From the NCBI RefSeq assembly GCF_037154075.1, contig NZ_JBANRJ010000001.1, positions 676,001 to 740,000 of the forward strand: DNA of 64,000 bases, in the 5' to 3' direction. A program made the translations under genes and the position numbers. Positions 34,996 to 43,681 of this stretch are shown one piece after another (the stretch's first letter is position 1; every line of letters begins with the position of its first letter). This DNA comes from Sphingobium aromaticiconvertens. Lineage in GTDB: Bacteria; Pseudomonadota; Alphaproteobacteria; Sphingomonadales; Sphingomonadaceae. A model generated the notes under the pieces. It was given only the letters and a program-made list of their open reading frames with translations, did no database searches and was not told the DNA's origin.

Positions 34996-35757
34996 ATGGC
35001 TCATCGTTTCACCGGCAAGACCGTGCTGGTCACCGGTTCCGCAGGCGGGCTGGGCCGTGCCTATGCGTTGGCCTTTGCGAGTGAGGGGGCGACCCTGATC
35101 CTGGCCGACATCAACGAAGCAGGGATGGCCGAGAGCAAGGCGATGATCGAGGCGATCGGCGGCACGGCGAGCTTTCATCGCGTCGATATGAGCAATGAAG
35201 CGGATATTATCGCGCTGGGTGAGACGGTGCTGGCCGCGCATGACCGAATCGATGTGCTCATCAACAATGCCGGGCTGCATCTGGGAGAAATTGCGCGCGG
35301 TTTCTTTGGTTTGGGGCAAGCGAAATGGCAGCATTTCTTCGCGGTGAACACGATCGGTCCGTTGTTGCTGGCCGAAGCGCTGCGTCCCGCGCTGGCCAAG
35401 GCCAAGGGGGTCATCATCAACAAGTCGTCGATGGCGAGCTATAACCCGGCGACCGCCTACGGCATTACCAAGGCATCGCTCAATGTCCTGACCCATGCCA
35501 TGGCGCAGCAGTTTGGCGCCGATGAAATCCGTTGCGTCGGCATCGCGCCGGGACTGATGGAGACGGAAGCCGCGTTGGGCGGCGTTGAGGCGTCCAATTG
35601 GGAGCGGCTGAAGGGGATGCAGTCGGTCAAGCGGCAGGGGACGGTGGACGACATCGCCAATCTGGGGCTATTTCTGGCGTCCGACGAAGGCAGCTTCATC
35701 AACAACCAGATCGTGCTGTGTGACGGCGGCAACCAGATGCGCGGGTTCCGTTTCTGA
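34996..35757 (+). CDS. SDR family oxidoreductase
   Basis: This 253-residue classical SDR has TGSAGGLG, Asp at the NAD-binding beta-2 end (LADINE), NNAG, the catalytic Ser in NKSSMASY and YGITK. AGGAGAGAG precedes the ATG. It follows the NTF2-like gene by 22 bp and shares one base with the next, shortened NTF2-like frame. It is probably an NAD-linked alcohol dehydrogenase in this operon. Confidence 0.92.
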   Translation: MAHRFTGKTVLVTGSAGGLGRAYALAFASEGATLILADINEAGMAESKAMIEAIGGTASFHRVDMSNEADIIALGETVLAAHDRIDVLINNAGLHLGEIARGFFGLGQAKWQHFFAVNTIGPLLLAEALRPALAKAKGVIINKSSMASYNPATAYGITKASLNVLTHAMAQQFGADEIRCVGIAPGLMETEAALGGVEASNWERLKGMQSVKRQGTVDDIANLGLFLASDEGSFINNQIVLCDGGNQMRGFRF

Positions 35758-36011
35758 TGGCCGCGCCCGGTTTCGCCGACTGGCTGGCGATCGCCGATCT
35801 CAAGGCGCGCTATTGCCGCTTGCTCGACAGCAAAGATTGGGACGGCTTTGCCGCGCTGTTCACGGAAGATTTTCTGCTGGACGCAAGCGGATCGGGCGGG
35901 CCGGTGCTGGAGGGGCGCGACGTCGCTATCGGGGGAGGCAGGATTGTTCAGCCGCTGGCCGCTGCTGGCGCCGATGATCCTGGAGTTTGCCGGGCGCTAA
36001 CCGATGCTTAG
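35757..36011 (+). pseudogene. Truncated NTF2-like protein
   Basis: The 84-residue product begins like a SnoaL/NTF2 protein (FADWLAIADLKARYCRLLDSKDWDGFAALFTEDFLLD), very like the start of the gene at 34560. After VLEGRDVAI it departs from the fold and ends early. A normal member is about 130-150 residues, so roughly the last half is missing, through a deletion or frameshift near 35930. It overlaps the end of the convergent cupin gene. It may be a decayed copy; a short functional protein cannot be excluded. Confidence 0.5.
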
Positions 36012-36521
36012 GCCGGAGGGCGGGGTTTCCTCCGGCCAATCGTCGCGCTTCGCCACTACGCTTTCGACCGCCTTTGCCCAATAAGCGGGGTTGTTGGCGA
36101 GCAGGCGAATGTCGAAGCTGTTCGATCCCCTGAACTCCAGCACCTCGACGCCCTCCTCGCCGGGCACATAGGCGTAGGGCACGTCCGCCCCGACGAAGAA
36201 GCCATCGCCCGCGCCCAGCGTCTCGGTGCCCAACCGGAGCGATCCGGCCAGAATGAAATAGAGACAGTCGACATTGTGGCTGTGGCGGGGGAGGGGAAAG
36301 CCGCTTTTGAACCAGGCATGGGTCAGGCTCAATCCCGGCATGGAGAATAGCAGGCGGACGGTCGTGCCCGCCATCATGCCCGCTTCTACCGCTGCCACCG
36401 ATCCTTCGATTTCCGTCGGGGTTGGCATAACCGTGGACATGAGGCCGCTTTCCTCAAAATCGGTGGAGTCGCGGCCACGGAAGATGGCGAAACGGGGCGT
36501 GGCGGGAGTGGTCGGGGTCAT
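35997..36521 (-). CDS. Cupin-domain protein
   Basis: This roughly 174-residue protein has one cupin barrel, with the first metal motif recognisable as PLPRHSHNVDCLYFILAGSL (His-x-His and a following acidic position) and GDGFFVGADVPYAY. The start is uncertain: ATG 36521 lacks a ribosome site, while ATG 36440 has GAGGAA upstream. It may be a sugar- or aromatic-acid-type dioxygenase or a sensor. It lies alone on the minus strand, divergent from the tandem EthD-like gene, and overlaps the shortened NTF2-like frame at its 3' end. Confidence 0.78.
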   Translation of the reverse strand: MTPTTPATPRFAIFRGRDSTDFEESGLMSTVMPTPTEIEGSVAAVEAGMMAGTTVRLLFSMPGLSLTHAWFKSGFPLPRHSHNVDCLYFILAGSLRLGTETLGAGDGFFVGADVPYAYVPGEEGVEVLEFRGSNSFDIRLLANNPAYWAKAVESVVAKRDDWPEETPPSGLSIG

Positions 36522-36693
36522 GGGGGGACTGGCTTGCGATGATGATAGCGGGATGCTGCGGCGAGGCGCAGGGGGCGTCAACCGTTCGCGTCCTTCAATG
36601 CCCCGGCGATCAATGGCGCCGGCCAGCGCGCAGGGACTGGCGCGGCCGGATTTTCCATGCTGTCCTGCAACCCAATCGTTGAGGGATTGAGGA

Positions 36694-37476
36694 ATGAGCC
36701 TGTATACCACCATCCATCTCCACAATGTCGTGGCGGGCCGCGAGGCGGACTATGCCGGATGGTTTGACGGCCAGCACAGGCAGGACGTGGCGCGGCTGCG
36801 CGGCTTTCAGTCTGCTGATCGCTATGAGGTGACGGCCGAGCAGGTCATGCCCGACATTCCGCAACCCTGGCGGTATATGAGCGTCTATGAATTTGACTAT
36901 CCCGCGCCGGAGATCGACCTGCCCGCGCTGGGGCCGCTGCTGGCCGAAGCGCGTGACGGTGGGTTGATCGACGACAGCATGGAGAGCGAGCGCATCCACA
37001 GCTATGTGATGTATTCGGACTGGGTATCCAGCCCCAATCATGTTGCCGACCAGCCCTTTTCCGGCGTCAGCATCATCCTCGCTAATTTCGTCGCGGGCCG
37101 GGAAGCGGAATATCACCAATGGTATAATGAGGTGCATGGTCCCGAAGTGACCCGTGTGCCCGGCAAGGTGGCGATGAAGCGTGGCCGCCTGTCGCCGTTG
37201 CAGGTCGCGCCGGTGCGTTATTGCCCCGGCAGTGATCTGGTCTTTTGCGCACAGCAGACTGAGGACCTGCTGTTCACGGTCAAGGATTTCAGCGCGCGCG
37301 CACGCGGCGTCAGCCCCAGCGGCGTGGCGTTTCAGGCGCGCTCCTCGGCAGGGTCGTTCGCGCGCACAGTGCATTATTTCCGCAAGGTGAGTGGCACGGA
37401 TTTCTGGCCGGGCGGCATCGCCTATGATGGCGATCTGTCGGTCTATCCGGCCGATTTCGCCCGTCCTGCGGGCTGA
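36694..37476 (+). CDS. Tandem ferredoxin-like (EthD-type) protein
   Basis: This 260-residue protein is made of two similar halves. The first has VAGREADYAGWFDGQH (about 12-27) and the second VAGREAEYHQWYNEVH (about 132-147), each followed by an RYExT/MKRGRL-like strand. Dimeric alpha/beta-barrel enzymes are normally made from two separate chains, so this is probably an internal duplication giving a built-in dimer. TTGAGGGATTGAGGA lies before the ATG. No clear catalytic residue stands out. It lies 100 bp upstream of an SDR on the same strand. Confidence 0.8.
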   Translation: MSLYTTIHLHNVVAGREADYAGWFDGQHRQDVARLRGFQSADRYEVTAEQVMPDIPQPWRYMSVYEFDYPAPEIDLPALGPLLAEARDGGLIDDSMESERIHSYVMYSDWVSSPNHVADQPFSGVSIILANFVAGREAEYHQWYNEVHGPEVTRVPGKVAMKRGRLSPLQVAPVRYCPGSDLVFCAQQTEDLLFTVKDFSARARGVSPSGVAFQARSSAGSFARTVHYFRKVSGTDFWPGGIAYDGDLSVYPADFARPAG

Positions 37477-37576
37477 TGCATGGAACTATCGCACTCACGA
37501 TGGCGCGCCTCTTGCGGCCTGTGCGGCGGTGGGTGCAGGACTGAATGGACAAACGAACGAATAAGCGGAGCAGGAC

Positions 37577-38329
37577 ATGGGCAAGACGATCGTGATCACT
37601 GGAGCGGGAGATGGGCTGGGCCGTGCATTGGCCCGGCGCTTTGCCGCCGATGGCGAGACGGTCGTGCTGCTGGGCCGCACGCTTGCGAAGGTGGAGGCGG
37701 TCGCTGCGGAATTGGGGGACGCACACCTCGCCTTGCAATGTGATGTCGGCAACCCGGATTCCGTGCGCACGGCCTTTGCCACCATCGCCGCGCGTCACCC
37801 AAAGATTGACGTGCTGATCAACAATGCCGCCGTCTATGAACCCTTCACCCTGGCGGAAGTGCGCGACGAACAGATCATGGCGTCGTTGGCCACCAATTTT
37901 GCCGGCCCAATCTTTTGCGCGCGCGAAGCGCTGCCGCTGCTGCGTGGCGATGGGCATATCATCAATGTCAGCAGCGAATCCGTGTCGCTCAAAATGCCGA
38001 TGCTGTGGATGTACGCGGGCGGGAAGGCGGCCGTGGAACTTATGTCGGAATTGTGGGCGCGTGAACTGGAGGAGGACGGCGTGCGCGTGACGACGGTGCA
38101 GGCTGGCATGATGATGGATGAGACAAAGACTGGCAGCAACTGGCCGATCGATGTCTCGATGCGGTTCGCGCAGGAAAATGCCAAGATCGGCCTGAACCTG
38201 CGTGAGCGCGGCATCAGCCACTATAATTCGGTGACGGACGTGTTCCGCGCCGTGCTCGACATGCCGGCGGACCTGCATATCGGCACCGTTGCTCTCAGCG
38301 CGCGCAAGCGTGCTGCGGCACCCGCTTGA
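37577..38329 (+). CDS. SDR family oxidoreductase
   Basis: This 250-residue classical SDR has TGAGDGLG (8-15), NNAA in place of NNAG, catalytic Ser (NVSSES) and YAGGK. The C-terminal part is less conserved (MMMDETKTGSNWP). AAGCGGAGCAGG lies upstream of the ATG. It is 55 bp before the aldehyde dehydrogenase at 38385, suggesting successive alcohol and aldehyde oxidation. Confidence 0.9.
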   Translation: MGKTIVITGAGDGLGRALARRFAADGETVVLLGRTLAKVEAVAAELGDAHLALQCDVGNPDSVRTAFATIAARHPKIDVLINNAAVYEPFTLAEVRDEQIMASLATNFAGPIFCAREALPLLRGDGHIINVSSESVSLKMPMLWMYAGGKAAVELMSELWARELEEDGVRVTTVQAGMMMDETKTGSNWPIDVSMRFAQENAKIGLNLRERGISHYNSVTDVFRAVLDMPADLHIGTVALSARKRAAAPA

Positions 38330-38384
38330 GCGCGGACCGCTGAACTCATTTATCGCCTAGACATTCGACAGGAAGACGACGATC

Positions 38385-39851
38385 ATGGCCACCCTCCCCG
38401 ACGCCAAGCTTTATATCGACGGCGCGCTGCGCGATGCCGAAGGCGGCAAGACCTATGATGTGACAGGCCCCTGGACCGGCGCGCCTGTCGGCAAGGCGGC
38501 CGATGCCTCCGCCACCGATGTCGAGGCCGCGATCGCCTCCGCGCGCCGCGCCTTCGACGACACCGACTGGTCGATCAACGTCGAAAAGCGCGTCGAGCTG
38601 GTCACGAAGTTGCGAGCGTTGTTCGAAGCGAACAAGGAGCGGCTGTCGGACCTGGCCCGGCATGAGGCGGGCGCGGCCTGGGGCGCGGTTGGTCGCGCGC
38701 ATGTCGATATGGCGCTGGACGGCTGGGACGATTATCTGAAGGTCTTCCCGCAGATCAAGTGGGACAAGGATTATGGCGGGCGCACCGGCTATGGCTTCGA
38801 GAGCCAGCGCATTGCGGTTTATGAGCCGGTCGGCGTCGTTGGCGCGATCACGCCGTGGAATGTGCCGCTTTATGTGAATGTGGGCAAGGTCGTGGCCGCG
38901 CTGCTGGCAGGCTGCACTGTTATCCTGAAGCCCGCGCCCAACACGCCGGGCATGGGCGCGATCTTCGGCGAACTGGCGCAGGAAGCGGGTTTTCCGGCGG
39001 GCGTTCTCAACGTCGTGTTCGGCAGCGACCCGGCCCTGGCGGGCGAGATGCTGGTGACGGACCCGCGCGTCGACCTCATTTCCTTCACTGGCTCCACCGG
39101 CGTCGGCAAGCGGATCATGGAACAGGGCGCCGCGACGTTGAAGCGCGTCTTCCTGGAACTGGGCGGCAAGTCGGCCAAGATCGTGCTGGACGATGCGCCC
39201 AATTTCGCGATGGACGTCGCGCAGACGATGCTGGTGTTCCATGCCGGTCAGGGCTGCGCGGTCCATTCGCGCCTGCTGGTGCCCCGCAGCCGCTATGAGG
39301 AAGCCAAGGCGATCCTTAGCCAAGCCTATGGCAGCTTTGGCGACAATTGGGGCGTGTTCGACAATCCCCAGCACATTATGGGTCCGGTAATTTCGCAACG
39401 GCAGATGGAGCGGGTGCTGTCCTATGTCGAGATCGGCCAGCAGGAGGGCGCTACCCTGCTCGCCGGCGGTAAGGCGCGGCCTGACAAGGGCGACGGTTAT
39501 TTCATCGAACCGACCTGCTTCGTCGATGTCACCAACGACATGCGGATCGCGCAGGAAGAGATTTTCGGTCCCGTGCTCGTCGTTATTCCCTTTGAGGATG
39601 ATGCCGATGCGGTCCGCATCGCCAACGAAAGCGCCTATGGCCTGTCCGGCGGGGTGAGTAGCGGCGATCTTGACCGGGCGATGGGCGTGGCCAAGCGGAT
39701 ACGGTCGGGGTCGATCAGCGTTAATGGCGGTATGTGCATCGCCGGGGACTTGCCTTTTGGCGGATACAAGGCCAGTGGCATCGGTCGCGAATGGGGTCTG
39801 GAGGGAATCGAGGAGTTCCTTGAGACCAAGCTGATCGCGTGGCGCGCCTGA
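38385..39851 (+). CDS. Aldehyde dehydrogenase
   Basis: This 488-residue NAD(P)-dependent aldehyde dehydrogenase has Asn159 (PWNVP), FTGSTGVG (234-241), Glu258 (LELGGKS) and the nucleophile Cys291 in AGQGCAVHS. The GQGC (rather than GQTC) form recurs in a subgroup acting on hydrophobic or terpenoid aldehydes; I state this from memory. It follows the SDR at 37577 and is 20 bp before a TetR gene, probably in one transcript. Confidence 0.94.
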   Translation: MATLPDAKLYIDGALRDAEGGKTYDVTGPWTGAPVGKAADASATDVEAAIASARRAFDDTDWSINVEKRVELVTKLRALFEANKERLSDLARHEAGAAWGAVGRAHVDMALDGWDDYLKVFPQIKWDKDYGGRTGYGFESQRIAVYEPVGVVGAITPWNVPLYVNVGKVVAALLAGCTVILKPAPNTPGMGAIFGELAQEAGFPAGVLNVVFGSDPALAGEMLVTDPRVDLISFTGSTGVGKRIMEQGAATLKRVFLELGGKSAKIVLDDAPNFAMDVAQTMLVFHAGQGCAVHSRLLVPRSRYEEAKAILSQAYGSFGDNWGVFDNPQHIMGPVISQRQMERVLSYVEIGQQEGATLLAGGKARPDKGDGYFIEPTCFVDVTNDMRIAQEEIFGPVLVVIPFEDDADAVRIANESAYGLSGGVSSGDLDRAMGVAKRIRSGSISVNGGMCIAGDLPFGGYKASGIGREWGLEGIEEFLETKLIAWRA

Positions 39852-39871
39852 CGGGATGATAGGGACGGAAT

Positions 39872-40621
39872 TTGAGCGTGAAGGCTGGAGCAGTGGTGAC
39901 GGGCGAAGTGGCGGGCAAGAGCGCTCGCGGTCCGTCGCGTGCCAACGCCCATGTCCCGGTGAAGCCACTCAGCCATAATCTCAACGGCCAGCGGCTGGGG
40001 CGCAAGGGACGGGACACGCGCGATCGCATCCTGGCGGCGACCAATGAATTGCTGGCCGGCCCCCCGGATGTCGAGATTTCGCTGAGTGCGGTCGCGCGAC
40101 AGGCGTCACTGGGCATGACTTCGCTCTACAATTATTTCAACGATTTGACCGAATTACTGCTCGCGGTGCTGGAGCCAGTGATGGCGACGGCAGAGGATGC
40201 CTATGTCTCCCTGTTGCGGAAGCGCTGGGACGACGCGGAACTGGGTGAGCGCGCCATTGAATTCGTCAGCGCCTATCATGGTTTCTGGGTACGGCATTCG
40301 CGCCTGCTTCATTTGCGTAACAGCATGGCCGATGGCCAGAATGAACGGATGGTGCTGCACCGCGTCCGTGCCGCACAGCCGACCATGCGGCTGATGGTGG
40401 AGCAGATGGATGGCGACCTGATGCGGCCGGAACAGCCGGTGTTCAGCATGGCGACGGCGCTGATGACCGGGCTGGAGCGTGTCGTCACGGTGACGACCGA
40501 CGCGGCGCTACAGACTATCCTCAATACGCGGTTTTCCTCCTCGCATGTGCATCTTCTGACGGCGGAATCGCGTTTGCTGGAACTGGGGATTCGCGACTAT
40601 CGGCGGCTGGCCGAGGGGTGA
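39872..40621 (+). CDS. TetR family transcriptional regulator
   Basis: This roughly 249-residue regulator has a long basic N-terminal tail (about 1-45), then a helix-turn-helix (about 68-95: ISLSAVARQASLGMTSLYNYF). The start is TTG 39872 or GTG 39878, with GGGACGGAA upstream. It is in the same orientation as, and 20 bp after, the aldehyde dehydrogenase, so it may be co-transcribed and autoregulatory. It converges on the enoyl-CoA hydratase at 40626. The ligand is unknown. Confidence 0.88.
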   Translation: MSVKAGAVVTGEVAGKSARGPSRANAHVPVKPLSHNLNGQRLGRKGRDTRDRILAATNELLAGPPDVEISLSAVARQASLGMTSLYNYFNDLTELLLAVLEPVMATAEDAYVSLLRKRWDDAELGERAIEFVSAYHGFWVRHSRLLHLRNSMADGQNERMVLHRVRAAQPTMRLMVEQMDGDLMRPEQPVFSMATALMTGLERVVTVTTDAALQTILNTRFSSSHVHLLTAESRLLELGIRDYRRLAEG

Positions 40622-40625
40622 CAGG

Positions 40626-41426
40626 TTAGGGCTTCTTGCCGCCGACGCCCTTCAGATATTGCTCCATCCCCTCAAGATAGGCGGGGTTGAGCATCAATGC
40701 GCTGTTGGCCATGCGCTCGACATGGCGACCCATGCTGGGGCCAACCTCGGCCGCCAGTTCGATGGCGATCTTGGCCGCGCCCATCTGTTCGCTATTCTGC
40801 GTGGTCAGGTGGCGGCAAAAGGCGAGCGCCGCATCCTCAAACCCTTCATCGGGCAGGACATCATGGACCAGCCCCATGATGAGGGCGCGGTCGGCATCGG
40901 CCTTCTGGTTGCCCATGATGAGCCAGCGCGCCCAGTGTGGTCCGCAGATGCGGGTCAGGCGGCTGACGCCATTGGAGGCGGGCAGGACACCGAACAGCCC
41001 CTCCGGAAAGGAAAAGGCCGCGCTCTTTGCCGCCAGACGGAAGTCGCAGGAGAGCGCCATTTCCAGCCCGCCACCAACGCAGGTCGCATGGATGGCGCAG
41101 ACGATCGGCTTTTCGATATGCTCCATCTCGTCATAGATGCGCTGCATGCCATGGAGGTTGAGCCGATGGTTTTCCCGGATGCCTGAGGGCGTGCGCGGAT
41201 AGTCGGGTGCGGAACCGCTTTTGAGGTCGGCCCCGGCGCTGAAATAGCGGCCGGTCGCGCGGATCAGCATCACCTTCAAGTCGGGGGTGTCGCGGAAGCG
41301 ATGCAGCGCAGCCTCGAACAGGCGCATCGTCTCGGCCGACAGCGCGTTCAGCTTGTCGGGTCGGTTCAGGGTGAGGATCAATATGCCGTCCTGATCTTGT
41401 GACAGCAGATGCGGTTCTTCCGGCAT
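40626..41426 (-). CDS. Enoyl-CoA hydratase/isomerase (crotonase) family protein
   Basis: This 266-residue crotonase has the oxyanion-hole segment FSAGADLK and the second loop CVGGGLEMAL, and keeps both candidate catalytic Glu residues (GGGLE and FPEGLFG). It should hydrate or isomerise an enoyl-CoA. The ATG at 41426 has AGGA upstream; a longer open frame was rejected because it lies in the acyl-CoA dehydrogenase gene. It is the last gene of the ferredoxin-SDR-ACAD-ECH operon, 8 bp after the dehydrogenase. Confidence 0.92.
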   Translation of the reverse strand: MPEEPHLLSQDQDGILILTLNRPDKLNALSAETMRLFEAALHRFRDTPDLKVMLIRATGRYFSAGADLKSGSAPDYPRTPSGIRENHRLNLHGMQRIYDEMEHIEKPIVCAIHATCVGGGLEMALSCDFRLAAKSAAFSFPEGLFGVLPASNGVSRLTRICGPHWARWLIMGNQKADADRALIMGLVHDVLPDEGFEDAALAFCRHLTTQNSEQMGAAKIAIELAAEVGPSMGRHVERMANSALMLNPAYLEGMEQYLKGVGGKKP

Positions 41427-41434
41427 GGCGTATC

Positions 41435-43642
41435 CTAGCTTCGTGTGCGGGGCAGGCCCAGCCCGCGTTCGGCGATCATGCTGCGATGGACTTCGCTGGT
41501 GCCGCCGTAAATGGTCGATCCCTGCGCATGGCGATAATATTGGTTCATTTCCGCCGCCGCGCCCTTGCGCTTGGACAGGGACAGCGGCGCGGTCAGGTCC
41601 AGCAGGTCGCGGGCATCGCTCAGGAATTTTTCCGAACTGAACATCTTGGCCATGGGACCATAAGCGTGGTTCGGCTTCTTTTCCGCGATCGTCCATTGGG
41701 CGCGGGACGTAATGAGTTCCGACATCCACAAATGGGCCATGGTGCGGGCCAGCCGCACCTGTGCGCCATTGTCCTCGATCAATGGCTTGCCCTGATAGCG
41801 GATCTCGCGCGCCAAGGTTTCGGCGGCATGCAGCATGGCGCGCTGATATTTGGCGAAGCCACCGCCATGTTCCAGCTCCAGGCTGGCGCTCATCGTGCGG
41901 ACACCGCCATCGACCTCGCCCAGCCGCCAGCTATCGGGGATATGGACGCCATCATAGAAGGTGATGTTGGTGCGCTCATCCTGGAAGGTGTAGACCGGCT
42001 GGATCGTCACGCCCTCGGCCTTCAGCGGCACGATGAACATGGTGAGGCCCTTATGCTTGGCCACTTCCGTGTTGGTGCGGCATAGCATCAGCACATAGGT
42101 GGACAGGTTCGCGCCGCTGGTGAACATCTTGGTGCCGTCGATGCGCCAGCCATCGCCGTCGGGCGTGGCGCGGCATTGCGCCGCGAACACGTCGGAGCCG
42201 GAGCCGGGTTCGGAATAACCCAAAGAGCATATCACTTCGCCGCGCATGATCTGCGGCAATATCGCTTCCTTCAGTTCCTCACTGCCGAAACGATGGATGA
42301 TGAGCGATACCATCTGGGTGACGTTGGCGGCGGGGTTGTTATAACCCTGCGCCTCGAACGCATCCATCGCGGCGGTCTTTTCATAGGCGGAGAGGCCGCG
42401 GCCTCCCACATCCTTGGGCAGGCCGAGATAGAGGAGGTTCTGTGCCGCCAGCTTGCGGTTCAGCTCAGGGTTGTAGCCTTCCCAGCTATAGTGAAACGTG
42501 TCGCGCATTTCGGGCGTGACGTTCGCCTCGAAAAAGGCGTTGATCTCTTGGGCAATGGCGTGGGCGTCCTCACCCAGATCGAAGTCGATCGGGACATCGC
42601 CCACATCGGGCAGAGCGGCAACCTCTCCAGCATAAAGGCGGCGGCCAGCCTCCTCGATCAGTCGCTGAGGATCGCCCAGCACCAGCGGCCAGGCCTTGGC
42701 GCGCAGGTTGAAGAGGAAGATGTCATATTCGGTGGTGAGGCCGTAGCCGCCAAAAGTGTGGAGTGCCTGCGCGACCGTCCGACCGGCGGCATCGGCATTC
42801 CACCAGGTGGCGAGCGAGATGGCTGCGCCAGCCTCCTTCGCGCCATCGGCAATGTCGCGGATCGCCTTCCACACCAGAAACTTGCCGCCGTCGATCGCGC
42901 AGAGCAGGTCGGCGAGCGGGTGGGAGATGGCCTGGAACTGGCCGATATACTGGTCGAACTGCTTGCGCTCGCACGCATAGGCCGCCGCGAGCTTCAGCGC
43001 CTGACGGCCGATACCCGCAAGGCCAGCGGCGATCAGCAGCTTCCATTCCTCGACCCCGGCAGCAAAGGTGGCCAGCGCATCTGCGCCGGACGCCAGCGTC
43101 ACGCGCGGATGGGCGGAGAGGTCGATCTCCGCCATGGGAGTGGAGGCGAGATTTTCCTCCGCCACGCGGGTGCCTTGCGGCACGGAGACGAGGATGATGT
43201 CGTCACCCATGCGGGCGATCACGGATTCCGCCACCAGCCCGCCTGCGATCCACTGAACCGGCTCAACCGCCGCATCATGCAGGGCGAGGGTGAGAACCGC
43301 TTCGCCGCTCATGGCGCGGGCCAGCGGCGCTTCGCCCTGTTCGCCGCCCAGTTGCGCGAGCAGGCGCGCGGCGACCAGTGCTTCGGCCATCGGTCCGGAC
43401 GCCAGCGTGCGCCCGGCCTCTTCCATCAGCAGGGCCGCGTCGAACAGTCCAAGGCCAAGGCCGCCCGCTTCTTCGGGCACGCGGATGGAGAGAGCGCCCA
43501 GTTCAGCGAGGCCTGTCCACAGCGCAGCGTCAAAGCCCGACGGCGCTGCCGCACGCACGCGGGCCATGCTGCTGTTTTCGTCCAGGAAACGCGCGAACAT
43601 GTCGCGCATCATTTCCTGGTCGTCGGTCAGGTCGAAATTCAT
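41435..43642 (-). CDS. Fused two-domain acyl-CoA dehydrogenase
   Basis: This 735-residue protein holds two acyl-CoA dehydrogenase units. The N-terminal unit (about 1-345) has RKQFDQYIGQFQ (226-237) and HTFGGYG (295-301) but no clear FAD-binding SEPGSGSD stretch. The C-terminal unit (about 355-735) has YSEPGSGSD (476-484), DGTKMFTSG and the end motif YGGTSEVHRSMIAERGLG. Such fusions occur among steroid side-chain dehydrogenases (FadE34-like), where two different subunits join into one chain. It should desaturate a bulky acyl-CoA using FAD. It follows the SDR gene by 39 bp and precedes the crotonase. Confidence 0.92.
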   Translation of the reverse strand: MNFDLTDDQEMMRDMFARFLDENSSMARVRAAAPSGFDAALWTGLAELGALSIRVPEEAGGLGLGLFDAALLMEEAGRTLASGPMAEALVAARLLAQLGGEQGEAPLARAMSGEAVLTLALHDAAVEPVQWIAGGLVAESVIARMGDDIILVSVPQGTRVAEENLASTPMAEIDLSAHPRVTLASGADALATFAAGVEEWKLLIAAGLAGIGRQALKLAAAYACERKQFDQYIGQFQAISHPLADLLCAIDGGKFLVWKAIRDIADGAKEAGAAISLATWWNADAAGRTVAQALHTFGGYGLTTEYDIFLFNLRAKAWPLVLGDPQRLIEEAGRRLYAGEVAALPDVGDVPIDFDLGEDAHAIAQEINAFFEANVTPEMRDTFHYSWEGYNPELNRKLAAQNLLYLGLPKDVGGRGLSAYEKTAAMDAFEAQGYNNPAANVTQMVSLIIHRFGSEELKEAILPQIMRGEVICSLGYSEPGSGSDVFAAQCRATPDGDGWRIDGTKMFTSGANLSTYVLMLCRTNTEVAKHKGLTMFIVPLKAEGVTIQPVYTFQDERTNITFYDGVHIPDSWRLGEVDGGVRTMSASLELEHGGGFAKYQRAMLHAAETLAREIRYQGKPLIEDNGAQVRLARTMAHLWMSELITSRAQWTIAEKKPNHAYGPMAKMFSSEKFLSDARDLLDLTAPLSLSKRKGAAAEMNQYYRHAQGSTIYGGTSEVHRSMIAERGLGLPRTRS

Positions 43643-43681
43643 GGGAAACGGCTCTCCAGGCTCATTGCGCGGGGGCGGAAG

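Noticed and set aside
38346..39968. A 540-codon minus-strand frame opposite the aldehyde dehydrogenase
   Set aside because: It is the shadow of the plus-strand enzyme, which has all catalytic residues; the minus product has no recognisable domain.
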